A DNA stretch of 64,000 nt from contig CAJWXP010000001.1 in the NCBI GenBank assembly GCA_913049785.1, positions 1-64,000 on the forward strand. The letters run 5' to 3'. How positions within the stretch are numbered: the first letter of the stretch is position 1; each line of letters begins with the position of its first letter. The position numbers were made by a program, and so were the translations under genes. The stretch comes from an uncultured Dehalococcoidia bacterium (GTDB lineage Bacteria; Chloroflexota; Dehalococcoidia; Lucifugimonadales; UBA1127). Shown one piece after another: positions 18,848 through 27,595 of this stretch. The notes beneath the pieces were generated by a model that saw only the letters and a program-made list of their open reading frames with translations, was not told the DNA's origin and did not search any database.

Positions 18848-19885
18848 TTATCGTGGGTCTGCCAGTTGCGTATGTATCTTAAGTAGGCCGGGGACGGTAT
18901 CGGCGGGTCGTCGCGAAAGGCCGCACTCCGTTGCCACGCCGAAGCTACTGCACGACTTTGTTGCCGCCGTGACGCGGGCTTGTGCGCCTTCTAGGCCGTC
19001 CGTGTTGTGGATGAGGCCAAGGAAGACGTCTGTGCCTTCAGACAGCTTCAGGTCTTTCAGCGGTGCGAAGTAGGCATCGTCGTTGCGGTCACGGGGAACG
19101 GGCATGTGCATCCAGGTGACCTGGCGATGGACGCCGCTCACGATGCCGTTGGCGACGCGCACCATGATACCCATGTCTGCAGGCTGCTTGAAGTGTTTGT
19201 GGCCAGAGTCCCCGTAGCAGAAGTGATACCCCACCTGCGCTGGCTCCGGAACAGCGTCAGTCAGGGCAGCGAGCCGGGCGGGAATCTCCGACCACGGATC
19301 TTTCATGATGGTATCGTAGGCGTCTTCCAGGATGGCAAGCTGGTACACGAATTCCCACTGGATGGCCAACTCGTTGTTGGGTATGGCGTCCAGTATCTGA
19401 TCAAGTTCGCCCATCAACGCCTTCTCGTAGATCGGTCCCATGAGGGTATGGGTGTCCGTCTCGAAGTGGCCGATGGCTGGTTCTAGTGGCGCCGGTAGTC
19501 CCACCTGGAAGCGCACATGGGTGGGTATCTTACCCTCGTCCTTCAAGCGCTTGAACACCGCGTAGGACTCGATGGCGGCTTCGGCGTAGCCCAGCGGGCC
19601 CAGGTCTATATCGGCAGCGGTGACGCCGTACTTGGCATGGAGTCGAGGTCGTTGCACGTATGCGTCCGGCGCGGGGTCAACATCCTCAAACTTCCCCTCC
19701 AACTTGTTGAAGACGGCGCGCTGCCAGGCGATCCAGACCGCTCGGTTGCCAAGTTCGCCGTCTGGAAGTCGCTCGATGTGCTGGCCCAGGGCATTGCTGA
19801 GGGTCGTCATGACCACTTCGACGCTCTCCAACGGCACGCTGCCTATGAGTTGAGCTCCTTTGGGGCGCGGGTTGCTGGTCGTCAT
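18848..19885 (-). CDS. cobalamin-independent methionine synthase-like (UROD/MetE fold) protein
   Basis: AQLIGSVPLES...HIERLPDGELGNRAVWIAWQ; FCYGDSGHKHFKQP; divergent from the MetE-like protein at 11419. Confidence 0.68.
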   Translation of the reverse strand: MTTSNPRPKGAQLIGSVPLESVEVVMTTLSNALGQHIERLPDGELGNRAVWIAWQRAVFNKLEGKFEDVDPAPDAYVQRPRLHAKYGVTAADIDLGPLGYAEAAIESYAVFKRLKDEGKIPTHVRFQVGLPAPLEPAIGHFETDTHTLMGPIYEKALMGELDQILDAIPNNELAIQWEFVYQLAILEDAYDTIMKDPWSEIPARLAALTDAVPEPAQVGYHFCYGDSGHKHFKQPADMGIMVRVANGIVSGVHRQVTWMHMPVPRDRNDDAYFAPLKDLKLSEGTDVFLGLIHNTDGLEGAQARVTAATKSCSSFGVATECGLSRRPADTVPGLLKIHTQLADPR

Positions 19886-20045
19886 CGCACACCTCACCTC
19901 GCATCGGAATTCCTCGTATGGTCACGCATTATCTGTGGCGCAGGGCAGCTTGTCTACGTATGAGGGCATCGTCGACCGTGAACGAATAAAAACGGCTTGC
20001 AGCTATGCTATGATTGCCGAACGAAATCCATAGCTGGACGGAACA

Positions 20046-21224
20046 ATGAAAAGCTACCTGACCCACCTGGAATGCACGGCCTGCGGGCTGCGCCACGATG
20101 CATCTGAACTCCACACGGTGTGTACGGCCTGCGCCAAGGTGCTGTACCCGCGATACGACCTGGCAGCGGTGAAGGCTGTGGTCTCGCCCTGGGACCTGGC
20201 CTCCCGCGAGCAGACGATGTGGCGCTACTTTGAGGTACTGCCGGTGCTGGACGCGACGAACGTGGCCACGCTGGGCGAGGGCGGTACGCCGTTGCTGCGA
20301 GCCAATCAGCTTGGCGAAGCCCTTGGCTGCACGGACCTGTACATCAAGGATGAGGGGCTGAACCCCACGGCGTCGTTCAAGGCGCGGGGAATGGCTGCGG
20401 CGGTGTCCAAGGCCAAAGAGCTTGGCGTGACGCGCATGATGGTGCCATCGGCGGGGAACGCTGCAGGAGCGATGGCTGCCTATGCCGCCAGAGCAGGGAT
20501 CGAAGCACACCTGTTCATGCCGAAATCGACACCGCAGTCCAACATCCTGGAATCGGGCATCGCCGGCGCAGAGGTGGAGCTTGTTGACGGCCACATCGGA
20601 GACGCAGGCCGCATCGCTCGGGAACGGGCCGCAGAGATACCGATGTTCGACATGTCGACGATGAAGGAGCCGTACCGGGTGGAGGGCAAGAAGACCCTGG
20701 GCTATGAGATCGCGGAGGCCCTGGGCTGGCGGCTGCCGGACGTGATCGTATACCCAACGGGCGGCGGGACGGGGTTGCTGGGGATGTGGAAGGCCTTTGC
20801 GGAGATGGAGGAGATGGGTTGGCTGCCTGACTCGCACCGACCAAGCATGATCGCTGTGCAGGCCGAGGGGTGCGCGCCGGTGGTGAAGGCTTTCCTGGAT
20901 GGCGCGGATCACTGCGAGCCATGGGAGAACGCTCAGACGGTGGCTGCCGGACTTCGGGTGCCCGGGCCCTATGCCGATTACTTGATCCTGCAATGCCTGC
21001 GAGAGAGTGGCGGCACGGCCCTGACGGTTACTGACGACGAAGCCCTGGCGTGCGTGCCGGAGATGGCCGCTGCGGAGGGCATCTTCCCCTGCCCCGAAGG
21101 CGCTGCGACGCTGGCTGCGCTGAAGAAGCTGCTGGCTGATGGCACTGTCGACAAGGACGAGCGCATCGTGCTGCTGAACACGGGCAGCGGCCTGAAGTAT
21201 CTGGACTTGTTTACGGGCCCATGA
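20046..21224 (+). CDS. threonine synthase-like PLP-dependent enzyme
   Basis: Zinc-ribbon-like N-terminus (LECTACGLRHD), LYIKDEGLNPTASFKARGMAAAVSKAKELG, YPTGGGTGLLGMWKAF. Confidence 0.9.
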   Translation: MKSYLTHLECTACGLRHDASELHTVCTACAKVLYPRYDLAAVKAVVSPWDLASREQTMWRYFEVLPVLDATNVATLGEGGTPLLRANQLGEALGCTDLYIKDEGLNPTASFKARGMAAAVSKAKELGVTRMMVPSAGNAAGAMAAYAARAGIEAHLFMPKSTPQSNILESGIAGAEVELVDGHIGDAGRIARERAAEIPMFDMSTMKEPYRVEGKKTLGYEIAEALGWRLPDVIVYPTGGGTGLLGMWKAFAEMEEMGWLPDSHRPSMIAVQAEGCAPVVKAFLDGADHCEPWENAQTVAAGLRVPGPYADYLILQCLRESGGTALTVTDDEALACVPEMAAAEGIFPCPEGAATLAALKKLLADGTVDKDERIVLLNTGSGLKYLDLFTGP

Positions 21225-21508
21225 CCCAAGACACCGGATGCCCCCACGAGCACCGCGTCCACCTTGGCGAGGAGACACGTCGCGAGGTGGAGCCGTTCTT
21301 CGATGGGCTAGAGGTGTCTACAGGCACCGTGGACCTGTTTGACGGAGCGGACACCGCTGTGTTAGACATCCGGAACGCCGAGGCCGTCTCCTGGTGCCGC
21401 GACTGCTCCCACGTCCTCATCACCTGGCTCATAGGCGACGACCCGCTGGACATGCCCTTCCCCAACACCGCCGCAGAGGGGTTTCTGAGGGTGCGACTCC
21501 AGGCTTAG
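21221..21508 (+). CDS. small hypothetical protein, 4-nt overlap with upstream gene
   Basis: ATGA overlap with the preceding stop; 95 aa ORF with coding-like composition. Confidence 0.55.
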   Translation: MTQDTGCPHEHRVHLGEETRREVEPFFDGLEVSTGTVDLFDGADTAVLDIRNAEAVSWCRDCSHVLITWLIGDDPLDMPFPNTAAEGFLRVRLQA

Positions 21509-22097
21509 GAGCCTTAGGGTCTTTTGTTGGATAGGCCTCTTTGTACTAGACCTGGTCGCAGGTGGGGTTGTAGCTGACAGAAGGGCCCCCTTTTTGTGCT
21601 AACCTGCAAGCATGTGGATCGCCATAATGATTGCTTGGATTATTGGACTAATGGGCCTTCCGTTGTTGTGGTTGATTTACCAAGAACGTATCCACCAAAA
21701 GGCCACCCCATCGGGAATTTTTTAATCATGTTCTGGCCAATCCTGCCTTCTGTTAGGGCGTTAGCATTTGCATCTTGGTGGCCGACCCCTTCGGATGAGA
21801 ATCAGATGATGGCATTAGGCCTTGGGCTGGAGTTGTTTGGCGCTCAGTATTTTCTTGTCAAATTTCCATAACACATGTCCCAGCAGGGATAATGTTCCAT
21901 TGGCAGAATGAATCTGGTACCTAATGCCACCACTCGTTATCTTTGTGGCTTGAGTTGGCACCTCACTGCCGGATTATTGATTTGCGCCCCCTCCCGTCCC
22001 GTGAATCTTGTTGCTGCGCTGTCGGTGGCGTATAGTGCGCGGTAAATGGGTCTAGGCTCTCGTTGCAACAAGTTGAAGTGGATGTGGAGGTGAGTAA

Positions 22098-22346
22098 ATG
22101 GCAACGTTAACGTCACCCAGTAGTACACGGAAAAACAAGACCGTCCTCCAGGGTGAGGAGACCAAGGTCATCAAGGTACTGCCCCTCTATCGCTCCGGCC
22201 AGGTAGGCCTCGGCCTCAAGCGAGTAGCCGAGCTTGGCAAACTCCCCTCCAAGGACGCTTCCGCCGTCCTGCAGCGGCTTCGACACCAGAAGCGAGTCAC
22301 CATCAAGATCGCTTCGAACGGCTATCACTACTTCCGTATGCCGTAG
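22098..22346 (+). CDS. small winged-helix-like protein
   Basis: 82 aa; GLGLKRVAELGKLPSKDASAVLQRLRHQKRVTIKIASNGYHYFRMP; GGAGGTGAG upstream of ATG. Confidence 0.6.
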   Translation: MATLTSPSSTRKNKTVLQGEETKVIKVLPLYRSGQVGLGLKRVAELGKLPSKDASAVLQRLRHQKRVTIKIASNGYHYFRMP

Positions 22347-22364
22347 CGCTTATGCTCTCCAGCA

Positions 22365-22380
22365 GGGGACTAAAGCCGGT
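22365..22380 (-). repeat. partial inverted copy of the CGGCTTTAGTCCCC repeat
   Basis: ggggactaaagccggt is the reverse complement of accggctttagtcccc (compare 17468-17491). Confidence 0.6.
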
Positions 22381-22431
22381 TCTTCGTGTCCTTACTGATG
22401 CTGATGTGTGTAGTGGTGGTGAGGAGGGGAT

Positions 22432-22647
22432 ATGCCAGCTCAATTCGTTTCCGGCCAGCCAGTCAGGGTCATTGCCGATTATGGCCCACAGGACCCCACG
22501 CCCATGCAGGACATCCTGGGTCGATCAGGCATCGTCCGGTTCGTGCACACGCTGCCGGGCGAAGCCCACCCGCAGTACGACGTTAAGTTCCTTGAGGGCA
22601 CGCCTGATACCGCTCTCTGTCGAGAACACTGGCTCATAGCTGAATAA
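22432..22647 (+). CDS. small SH3/KOW-like beta-barrel protein
   Basis: MPAQFVSGQPVRVIADY...GRSGIVRFVHTLPGEAHPQYDVKFLEG...CREHWLIAE. Confidence 0.55.
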   Translation: MPAQFVSGQPVRVIADYGPQDPTPMQDILGRSGIVRFVHTLPGEAHPQYDVKFLEGTPDTALCREHWLIAE

Positions 22648-22800
22648 CGTCTGCCCGTATTAACTCCCACTATTCACAAAATATTCATGTATGCCTTCAC
22701 TTATTCATGCTGAATCTACAACCCTCGTACTATGCTCATCTCACTGAATTCACTGGTGGGGTGCCGCAGTAAACCGGCCCCTCGCCACAGGGAGGGAGCC

Positions 22801-23019
22801 ATGACGATGCACCACATCGCATCGAGAGTCCGTATTCGCAAGGGTGATGGAGAGGCCCCCTTGGGCATGTGGGGAAAAGCCGGCCTGGTTGTGGGCATTG
22901 ATGCTTCGCCAGACCCCCGAGTCGAGGGTGTCCAGAGGCACCATCAGAGTTATGCAGTCCTGTTTGACGGCGATAGCGCTCCCATGGACATCTATGAACG
23001 TTGGCTTGAGAGCGCGTAG
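22801..23019 (+). CDS. small SH3/KOW-like beta-barrel protein, divergent paralog of upstream gene
   Basis: MTMHHIASRVRIRKGD...GKAGLVVGID...HQSYAVLFDGDSAPMDIYERWLESA; ATG after GGGAGGGAGCC. Confidence 0.55.
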   Translation: MTMHHIASRVRIRKGDGEAPLGMWGKAGLVVGIDASPDPRVEGVQRHHQSYAVLFDGDSAPMDIYERWLESA

Positions 23020-23100
23020 CATCCCCAATTCTCTTCACCGTGCCCCTCGGAGGTACCTCCCATCCTTCCGGAGATTAGCGGCGTGCCTTAGCCATCAGAC

Positions 23101-23132
23101 TTTGTACCTGCCCACGTTTCTGGTACACTGTG
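23101..23132 (+). promoter_or_regulatory. putative sigma-70-type promoter for zinc-ribbon gene
   Basis: TTGTAC-N16-TACACT with extended TGG upstream of the -10, about 60 nt before ATG 23193. Confidence 0.4.
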
Positions 23133-23192
23133 TTTAATCCAACAACTAAGAATGCATTAGCCCTATGTCACTGAGGAGAAAAGAAAACAACT

Positions 23193-23489
23193 ATGGCAAC
23201 CTTTAAGAACCCATCACGAATGGTCTGGCACACATCGGTCTGCTCCCGCTGCAACAAAGTCATCACACGGGTGCAGCTACCGGGACTGTTCAAGGTCACA
23301 TCCCATCGTATTTGCGATGCGTGCCTCTCAGAGGGCGGAGCAGCCCAGGCCGCTGCGGCTGCACCGGCAGGTGTGGGTAGCGGAACACCGGCCCCCGCAG
23401 CAGCACCAGCACGTCGACCACGTGGCGGTGGCGGAGCCCGGGGTGGTGGCGGCGGACGCAGAGGCGGAGCAGCACCAGCGGCTGAATAG
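23193..23489 (+). CDS. small zinc-ribbon protein with Ala/Pro linker and RGG-rich tail
   Basis: CSRCNKVI...ICDACLSEGG (CxxC...CxxC) followed by RRPRGGGGARGGGGGRRGGAAPAAE. Confidence 0.75.
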   Translation: MATFKNPSRMVWHTSVCSRCNKVITRVQLPGLFKVTSHRICDACLSEGGAAQAAAAAPAGVGSGTPAPAAAPARRPRGGGGARGGGGGRRGGAAPAAE

Positions 23490-23586
23490 ACCCGTCAACC
23501 AAACATCGTAACTGTGGAGCCAGTCGTTCTTTTGAGGGAGGCTGGTTCTTCTTTTTCCTCGCGTCGTATTGGCACATGCGTGCTAA

Positions 23587-24744
23587 ATGATGTATCGTTC
23601 CCGTGGGCAAAGAATCCCTGACTGGGGAGCGAGATTGCGACACATCCTGCACGCTGACATGGACGCCTTCTACGCGTCTGTGGAGCAGTACGACAACCCG
23701 GAGATCCGTGGCAAGCCCGTGCTTGTCGGCGGTTCACCCACGTCACGAGGGGTGGTCGCTGCAGCGTCGTACGAGGCCAGGAAGTTCGGCGTCCACTCCG
23801 CCATGCCAATGAGCTCCGCCGTTCGACGATGCCCTAACGCCGTCATCGTCCGGCCCCGGTTCGATCGCTACCACGAAATATCGCAACAGATACGCGCCAT
23901 CTTCCATCGCGTGACGCCGCTGGTGGAGCCACTATCGCTGGATGAGGCCTACTTGGACGTGACGGACGTGGTCACGGAGGACAGGACAGCGGAGGCCATC
24001 GCGCGAGAGATCAAGCTGCGCGTCAAGATGGACGTCGGCTTGACAATCTCAGTAGGCGTCGCCACGTGCAAATCTGTGGCCAAAGTGGCTTCGGACTTCG
24101 ATAAGCCTGACGGGCTGACCGTGATCCCGCCGGGCACAGAGGCCGCGTTCTTTGCGCCGTTGCCTGTGGGCAAGCTCCAGGGAATCGGGCCGAAGACAGC
24201 AGAACGCTTGAAGCCTGACGGCATCAACACTATCGGTCAGCTGGCCGACAAGCCGGAATCGTGGTTCATCCAGCGGTTCGGCAAGCGCGGCCCCGATCTT
24301 CGCATGATGGCGCTGGGTCAGGACGACCATCCAGTGGCCACAGAGCGAGAGGCAAAGTCGGTCAGCGCCGAGACCACCCTGGCGGAGGATGTGACAGAGC
24401 TTGAAGACCTGCGGGCCATCGTCCGTCAGCAGAGCGAGCGTGTCGCGGGGCACCTTGAGGGCTCAGGCCTCCAGGGGAAGACGGTGACGCTGAAGCTGCG
24501 CCTGTCTGACTTCACCACGTTCACTCGACAAGTAACGGTCACACACCCGGTCTCCGAGGCTGACCAGATCGATGCTGTGGCCCAGGTCATTCTTGAGCGA
24601 GAGATCGCGCCGGACCGCTGGTTCCGGCTGATCGGCGTTGGCGTATCCCACTTCGGCGAGGAGCCGGACAACCCGCAACTAACCCTGTTCGGCACCGATG
24701 ACGAGGAATCGAACGAAGAGCCGGATGAGTTGAGCATAGACTGA
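23587..24744 (+). CDS. dinB: DNA polymerase IV (Y-family)
   Basis: HADMDAFYASVEQYDNPEIRGKPVLVGG, SLDEAYLDVTD, GIGPKTAERL. Confidence 0.94.
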   Translation: MMYRSRGQRIPDWGARLRHILHADMDAFYASVEQYDNPEIRGKPVLVGGSPTSRGVVAAASYEARKFGVHSAMPMSSAVRRCPNAVIVRPRFDRYHEISQQIRAIFHRVTPLVEPLSLDEAYLDVTDVVTEDRTAEAIAREIKLRVKMDVGLTISVGVATCKSVAKVASDFDKPDGLTVIPPGTEAAFFAPLPVGKLQGIGPKTAERLKPDGINTIGQLADKPESWFIQRFGKRGPDLRMMALGQDDHPVATEREAKSVSAETTLAEDVTELEDLRAIVRQQSERVAGHLEGSGLQGKTVTLKLRLSDFTTFTRQVTVTHPVSEADQIDAVAQVILEREIAPDRWFRLIGVGVSHFGEEPDNPQLTLFGTDDEESNEEPDELSID

Positions 24745-24764
24745 CGACGGAGTAGCATTGGCGT

Positions 24765-25715
24765 ATGGAAGTCATTCTAGGATCGCCCAGAGGGTTCTGC
24801 GCTGGCGTGGTGCGGGCTATCGACATCGTCGAGTTGTCGCTCATCAAGTACGGCAGCCCGGTATACGTCCGACATGAGATCGTGCATAACCCCTTCGTAG
24901 TCGACGACCTTCGCGCAAAGGGTGCCATCTTTGTCGATGAGCTTGAAGAAGTACCGGACGGGCAGATGGTCATATTCAGTGCCCACGGTGTCCCGCCGGA
25001 AGTCCGCAAGGAGGCCGACAGGCGTGGGCTCCGAGTGCTGGACGCTACGTGTCCGCTGGTGACCAAAGTGCACGTCGAGGCGGTGAGGTTCGGCGGCAAG
25101 GACCACACCATCCTGCTGGTAGGGCATCGAGACCATCCGGAGACCATAGGCACGCTGGGCGAAGCGCCTGACCGGACGGTAGTGGTGGAGACGGTTGAAG
25201 ATGCGGAGGCGGTGCAGGTGCCGGACCCCAACAAGGTGGTGGTGCTGACCCAGACCACGCTGAGCGTGGATGACACCAGCGAGGTTGTGAACATTCTCCG
25301 GACCCGCTTCCCCAACGTCATTCTGCGCAACGATATCTGCTATGCCACCACCAACCGCCAGATGGCCGCCAAGGTCCTTGCGGCGGAGGCGGATGTGGTG
25401 CTTGTTATCGGCGCGCGCAATAGCTCCAACTGCAATCGACTTCGAGAGGTGGTGGAGGCTGCCGGCGTCAGGGCCTACCTGGTTAACGGCCCGGAAGAGG
25501 TGACCAAGGAACAGGTCAAAGGAGCGAAGATAGTCGGCATCGTGTCCGGCGCGTCCACCCCGGAGTCGCTGGTTGAGGCCGTTGTGGCGATGCTTGAGCC
25601 ATCCAGCATCGTATCGAGGAAAGTCATCGATGAAGATGTGACCTTCGTTCTACCGAAAGAGCTGCAAGGAATGGGCGCTGATGCTGCTGGCATCGCCGGC
25701 AAACGGGTACTTTAG
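24765..25715 (+). CDS. ispH: 4-hydroxy-3-methylbut-2-enyl diphosphate reductase
   Basis: LGSPRGFCAGVVRAIDIVE, HEIVHNPFVVDDLRAKGAIFV, FSAHGVPPEV, DATCPLVTKVH, SSNCNRLREV. Confidence 0.95.
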   Translation: MEVILGSPRGFCAGVVRAIDIVELSLIKYGSPVYVRHEIVHNPFVVDDLRAKGAIFVDELEEVPDGQMVIFSAHGVPPEVRKEADRRGLRVLDATCPLVTKVHVEAVRFGGKDHTILLVGHRDHPETIGTLGEAPDRTVVVETVEDAEAVQVPDPNKVVVLTQTTLSVDDTSEVVNILRTRFPNVILRNDICYATTNRQMAAKVLAAEADVVLVIGARNSSNCNRLREVVEAAGVRAYLVNGPEEVTKEQVKGAKIVGIVSGASTPESLVEAVVAMLEPSSIVSRKVIDEDVTFVLPKELQGMGADAAGIAGKRVL

Positions 25716-25864
25716 CTCCATAATTGCGAAAAGAGGACTGAAGGGAGCACTCCACCAGCCGATCAGCGATCACCCCACAGAGGTCTGGGAGATGGTCGCG
25801 TGCAGGAACTCTCCTGTTGAGATCGTTGAGGAGTACATCCCGCAAGTGAGAGACTGAAGCCTAA

Positions 25865-25898
25865 GAGAAATCCCCTTCCAGTTGGAAGGGGATTTCTC
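25865..25898. terminator. bidirectional rho-independent terminator
   Basis: AGAAATCCCCTTCCAGTTGGAAGGGGATTTCT near-perfect hairpin between convergent genes. Confidence 0.88.
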
Positions 25899-25925
25899 TA
25901 TTTGAGGCTAGTGCTGTGATACCTT

Positions 25926-26324
25926 CTACCCTAGAGCAGCGATACCGAATGCAGCGATGTCTTCGTCCTGCTGGCTGGTCGCACCGCCTACTCCGCAAGA
26001 GCCCACAGTGACATCGCCTTCCTTGATGGGCATTGCGCCCTGGTGGAAGACGAACCGGCCGCCGGACTGCAGCAACGCGGACTGCATGATGGGCAGGTTT
26101 GCTCGCTCAGATAGCGCCCCAGAGGGTTGGCCGTAGGTGGCGGAAGCAAACGCTTTGCCCTGGGAGAAGTTAGCGGTGCCCCACCGTGCTCCGTCCATGC
26201 GATAGAGGCCCAGCAGGTCTCCCCGCGCATCCACCACGGCGATGCTGACCTTCACGCCCATCTCTACGGCTTTGGCGTTGGCAGCTTCCAATATCTTCTT
26301 GACTCCATCTAGATTCAGTGCCAT
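25926..26324 (-). CDS. GlcG/HbpS family heme-binding-like protein
   Basis: GVKKILEAANAKAVEMGVKVSIAVVDARGDLLGLYRMDGA...GGRFVFHQGAMPIKEGDVTVGSCGVGGA. Confidence 0.88.
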   Translation of the reverse strand: MALNLDGVKKILEAANAKAVEMGVKVSIAVVDARGDLLGLYRMDGARWGTANFSQGKAFASATYGQPSGALSERANLPIMQSALLQSGGRFVFHQGAMPIKEGDVTVGSCGVGGATSQQDEDIAAFGIAALG

Positions 26325-26404
26325 GTGTATCCTCCCTGATTTTTTTGGTACGGCGGAGTATAGGTTTGTCCCTACAGAAGGGTCAAGGCAATTTCGAGTT
26401 CGAT

Positions 26405-27421
26405 CTAGATGACCGATGATTCATAAATCTGGTTTATCAACTCCCAAGTTTTGACGGCGTCTGCGAAGTTGCTGGATGGTTGCCGGGATTCTTTGATGCA
26501 GTCGATGAACTTCCGTGTTTGATGCCAGAAGCCCAGCCAGTGTTCCGGATCGCTGCCTGCCGACTCCCCAAACACCTTGGAATCGAAGACCTCCTGCTCT
26601 CCGCTGTCGGAGACGATGGTGCTCAGACGGTCGGCGTCCACAGTGGCGCTGATGTTCTTGCCGTGGATCTCAGCCCGGAAGTAGCCCGCCGCCGTGGCAC
26701 CCGGCTGCAGCGATGCCCCGCCGGTGACCATGCTGTAGTGGAGTTGCCCGACGACGCCGTTGGAGAACTCCACCTGTGCCATGACGTTATTGGCCACAGG
26801 CCCGGGTATGTAGAGCGTATCGACGTGGCTCGTCACCCATTCGACTTCCCCACCGGCCAGCCATCGGAGGTTGTCCACTGCGTGCATCCCATCGCTGGTC
26901 AGTTGATCGAGCGCGCCGTTGCCCGTAATACGGTTGAAGTCGTTAGTGGATTTCAGGTTGGCGACCATCACCGAGTGGATGGGACCGCGCTCTTCGACTC
27001 GCGCTTTCAACGCCGTCATCGCGGGCACGAATCGACGCTGGAAGCCTACCATGCTCAAGACGTTGTTGACCTCAGCGTAGTGGGCCAGTACCTTGATCTG
27101 GTTCAGGTTCAGTCCCGGTGGCTTTTCGATGAAGACATGGCGTCCCTGGTTGAGCGCGTAACTTGCCGGCTCAAGTACATCTTTCGGGTTCGTGATGATG
27201 AAGACAGCCTGAGGATCCACCTCTTCAAGCATCTGTTTGTAGTCCTGGTAGGTCTTGGGCACGCCCCACTTCTTGGCAGTCTCGTCCGCCTTTTCAGAAC
27301 TGAAATCGCACAGGGCAGCGAGCTCCACATCGGGCATGCTGGTCACGGGCGAGTAGTGACGCCAGTTCGCCTGTTTCCCTGCGCCGATGAATGCGACGCG
27401 AAGTTTACCGTTATCCATCAT
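26405..27421 (-). CDS. Gfo/Idh/MocA family oxidoreductase
   Basis: LRVAFIGAGKQANWRHYSPV, HVFIEKPPGLN, ADAVKTWELINQIYESS; start trimmed to MMDNGKLRV. Confidence 0.88.
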   Translation of the reverse strand: MMDNGKLRVAFIGAGKQANWRHYSPVTSMPDVELAALCDFSSEKADETAKKWGVPKTYQDYKQMLEEVDPQAVFIITNPKDVLEPASYALNQGRHVFIEKPPGLNLNQIKVLAHYAEVNNVLSMVGFQRRFVPAMTALKARVEERGPIHSVMVANLKSTNDFNRITGNGALDQLTSDGMHAVDNLRWLAGGEVEWVTSHVDTLYIPGPVANNVMAQVEFSNGVVGQLHYSMVTGGASLQPGATAAGYFRAEIHGKNISATVDADRLSTIVSDSGEQEVFDSKVFGESAGSDPEHWLGFWHQTRKFIDCIKESRQPSSNFADAVKTWELINQIYESSVI

Positions 27422-27595
27422 GGTTGCCTTTCTGATTGGCAGATTATCAGGGGCTGTGTTGACTTGGCGGAGTATAGGATTGGGGCGATAGAGGGTCAAG
27501 ACGATAATGCTGGCAAGGTTGACACCTGATGACGCGAGAGTATCCTAAAACGGCATTAGTGACACACCAATTAAGCGTTGAACAGAGGAGAAAAC

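Noticed and set aside
19929-21278. 449-aa minus-strand ORF
   Set aside because: Fully antisense to the threonine synthase-like gene 20046..21224, with His/Arg-rich composition and no recognisable motifs; a shadow ORF.
22352-22639. 95-aa plus-strand ORF overlapping 22432..22647
   Set aside because: Begins inside the repeat element and reads the small beta-barrel gene in another frame; low-complexity, no motif.
26480-27529. 349-aa plus-strand ORF
   Set aside because: Antisense shadow of the Gfo/Idh/MocA gene.
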